Assembly: GCA_005883235.1 (NCBI GenBank) | Contig: VAYE01000076.1 | Coordinates: 1-6,547 of the forward strand | Source: Actinomycetota bacterium | GTDB taxonomy: Bacteria; Actinomycetota; Thermoleophilia; Gaiellales; Gaiellaceae | Direction: 5' to 3' | Length of the DNA: 6,547 nucleotides | Part shown: one piece after another, positions 5,955 through 6,547 of the stretch | Layout: each line of letters begins with the position of its first letter | How positions within the stretch are numbered: position 1 is the first letter of the stretch | The notes under the pieces: model-generated | Told to the model about the DNA's origin: nothing | What the model saw: the letters and a program-made list of their open reading frames with translations, nothing else | Database searches by the model: none | Position numbers and translations under genes: made by a program

Positions 5955-6547
5955 CCCGTTCCTCGAGCAGGGTCTCGGCCTCGTCGAGGATCGCGGCGGC
6001 GATCCGCTCCTTGGGCGCCTTCGGAATCAGCCGCTCTCCGTCCGCCGAGATGACCACGACTTCGTTCTCTACGGCGTCGAAGCCGATGTCGGTTCTCCCC
6101 ACGTCGTTGTAGACGATCAGATCCGCTCCTTTGCGGTCGCGCTTCTCGCGGGCGCGCTCGAGCCCGCCCTCGCCAACGTCGGCGGCGAAGCCGACGAGGA
6201 CGCTGCCGTTCCGCCGCCGCGAGCCGAGCTCCTGGAGCACGTCGAGCGTCGGCTCGAGCGTCACCTCCCACGCCTGCTCGTCCTTCGGACGCTTGCCGTC
6301 GTGGCCCTCGACGGGCCGGTAGTCGGCGACCGCGGCCGCCATGAGCACGATGTCCGCGTCGCTTCGCGCGAGCGTCTCCCGAGCCACGTCCTCCGCGGTC
6401 GGCGCCGGGACGATCTCGACGCCGGGCGGCGCCTCGACGGCGAGGTTGGAGACGAGGAGGGTCACCTCGGCGCCCCGCCTGCGCGCCTCCTGCGCGAGCG
6501 CCACCCCCATGCGGCCCGACGAGCGGTTGCCGAGAAAGCGCACCGAG
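5935..6547 (-). CDS. coaBC: CoaBC, phosphopantothenate-cysteine ligase (CoaB) domain, 5' end outside window
   Basis: This is the C-terminal ~200 residues of the bifunctional coenzyme A synthesis enzyme. The CoaB half joins 4'-phosphopantothenate to cysteine (CTP-dependent in most bacteria), and the CoaC half, which would lie upstream, decarboxylates the product. Visible motifs, counted from the Val at 6541-6543 as residue 1, are NRSSGRMG (6-13), AAAVADYRP (69-77), LVGFAAD (116-122), and KRDRKGADLIVYNDV (134-148) with the usual Lys-rich nucleotide-binding stretch. GFDAVENEVVVI (154-165) matches the family's F-x-x-x-x-N-E-V pattern. The GTG at 6541-6543 is internal, since the reading continues to the window edge with a Ser codon in front, as expected for the family's xVRFxxNRSSG. 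The TGA stop at 5935-5937 lies 20 bases downstream of the moxR start, so the two genes overlap. A stand-alone CoaB is possible but less likely. Confidence 0.93.
   Translation of the reverse strand, partial: SVRFLGNRSSGRMGVALAQEARRRGAEVTLLVSNLAVEAPPGVEIVPAPTAEDVARETLARSDADIVLMAAAVADYRPVEGHDGKRPKDEQAWEVTLEPTLDVLQELGSRRRNGSVLVGFAADVGEGGLERAREKRDRKGADLIVYNDVGRTDIGFDAVENEVVVISADGERLIPKAPKERIAAAILDEAETLLEERDGRVGR
5959..5964 (-). promoter_or_regulatory. Ribosome binding site of moxR
   Basis: Minus-strand GAGGAA followed by CGGG and the ATG at 5954. It is the best Shine-Dalgarno match in the window, lies inside the last codons of coaBC, and fixes the moxR start in the overlapping arrangement. Confidence 0.65.

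Noticed and set aside
5142..6053. A 303-codon plus-strand frame opposite moxR and the end of coaBC
   Set aside because: Composition is Arg/Leu/Glu/Val-heavy, typical of the antisense of GC-rich genes. It crosses the junction of two well-supported genes.

Overview
The window is very GC-rich bacterial chromosome in which every supported gene lies on the minus strand, packed end to end. Five of the six visible start codons are GTG. The gene content (coaBC, a MoxR/DUF58/transglutaminase cassette, dtd) with this base composition suggests a high-GC actinobacterium. The sequence style of the transglutaminase and Dtd proteins makes me lean to Thermoleophilia (Gaiellales/Solirubrobacterales-like), but that placement is a guess made without any database search. 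I saw no tRNA, rRNA, CRISPR array, insertion sequence, recognisable promoter or strong rho-independent terminator.

In transcription order (right to left) the layout is: the 3' part of coaBC (CoaB ligase domain, 5' end outside the window); a MoxR-family AAA+ ATPase; a gap of about 100 bases holding a possible 32-codon ORF and a GC hairpin; a membrane-anchored DUF58 protein; a TgpA-like membrane transglutaminase with an intact Cys-His-Asp triad; a short sugar-1-phosphate nucleotidyltransferase-like protein; a three-repeat TPR protein; and dtd (D-aminoacyl-tRNA deacylase), whose last ~25 codons lie outside the window. Consecutive genes overlap by 20, 8, 1 and 4 bases, or are 6 bases apart. This is what one expects of a single co-transcribed, translationally coupled unit.

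The core is the widespread MoxR-DUF58-transglutaminase module, in which a cytoplasmic MoxR ATPase is thought to act as a chaperone or remodeller for a membrane-linked DUF58 protein and a membrane protein with an extracytoplasmic transglutaminase/protease-like domain. Here it is flanked by coenzyme A synthesis (coaBC) and translation quality control (dtd), and carries a nucleotidyltransferase and a TPR protein as passengers. Whether those two work with the module or merely share its transcript cannot be decided from sequence alone.

The module itself is a known type, and I do not see a clearly undescribed system. The least ordinary details are the small ORF that would couple moxR translation to the DUF58 gene, the hairpin inside it, the nucleotidyltransferase and TPR genes attached to the module, and the altered MIDAS-like motif in the DUF58 protein.
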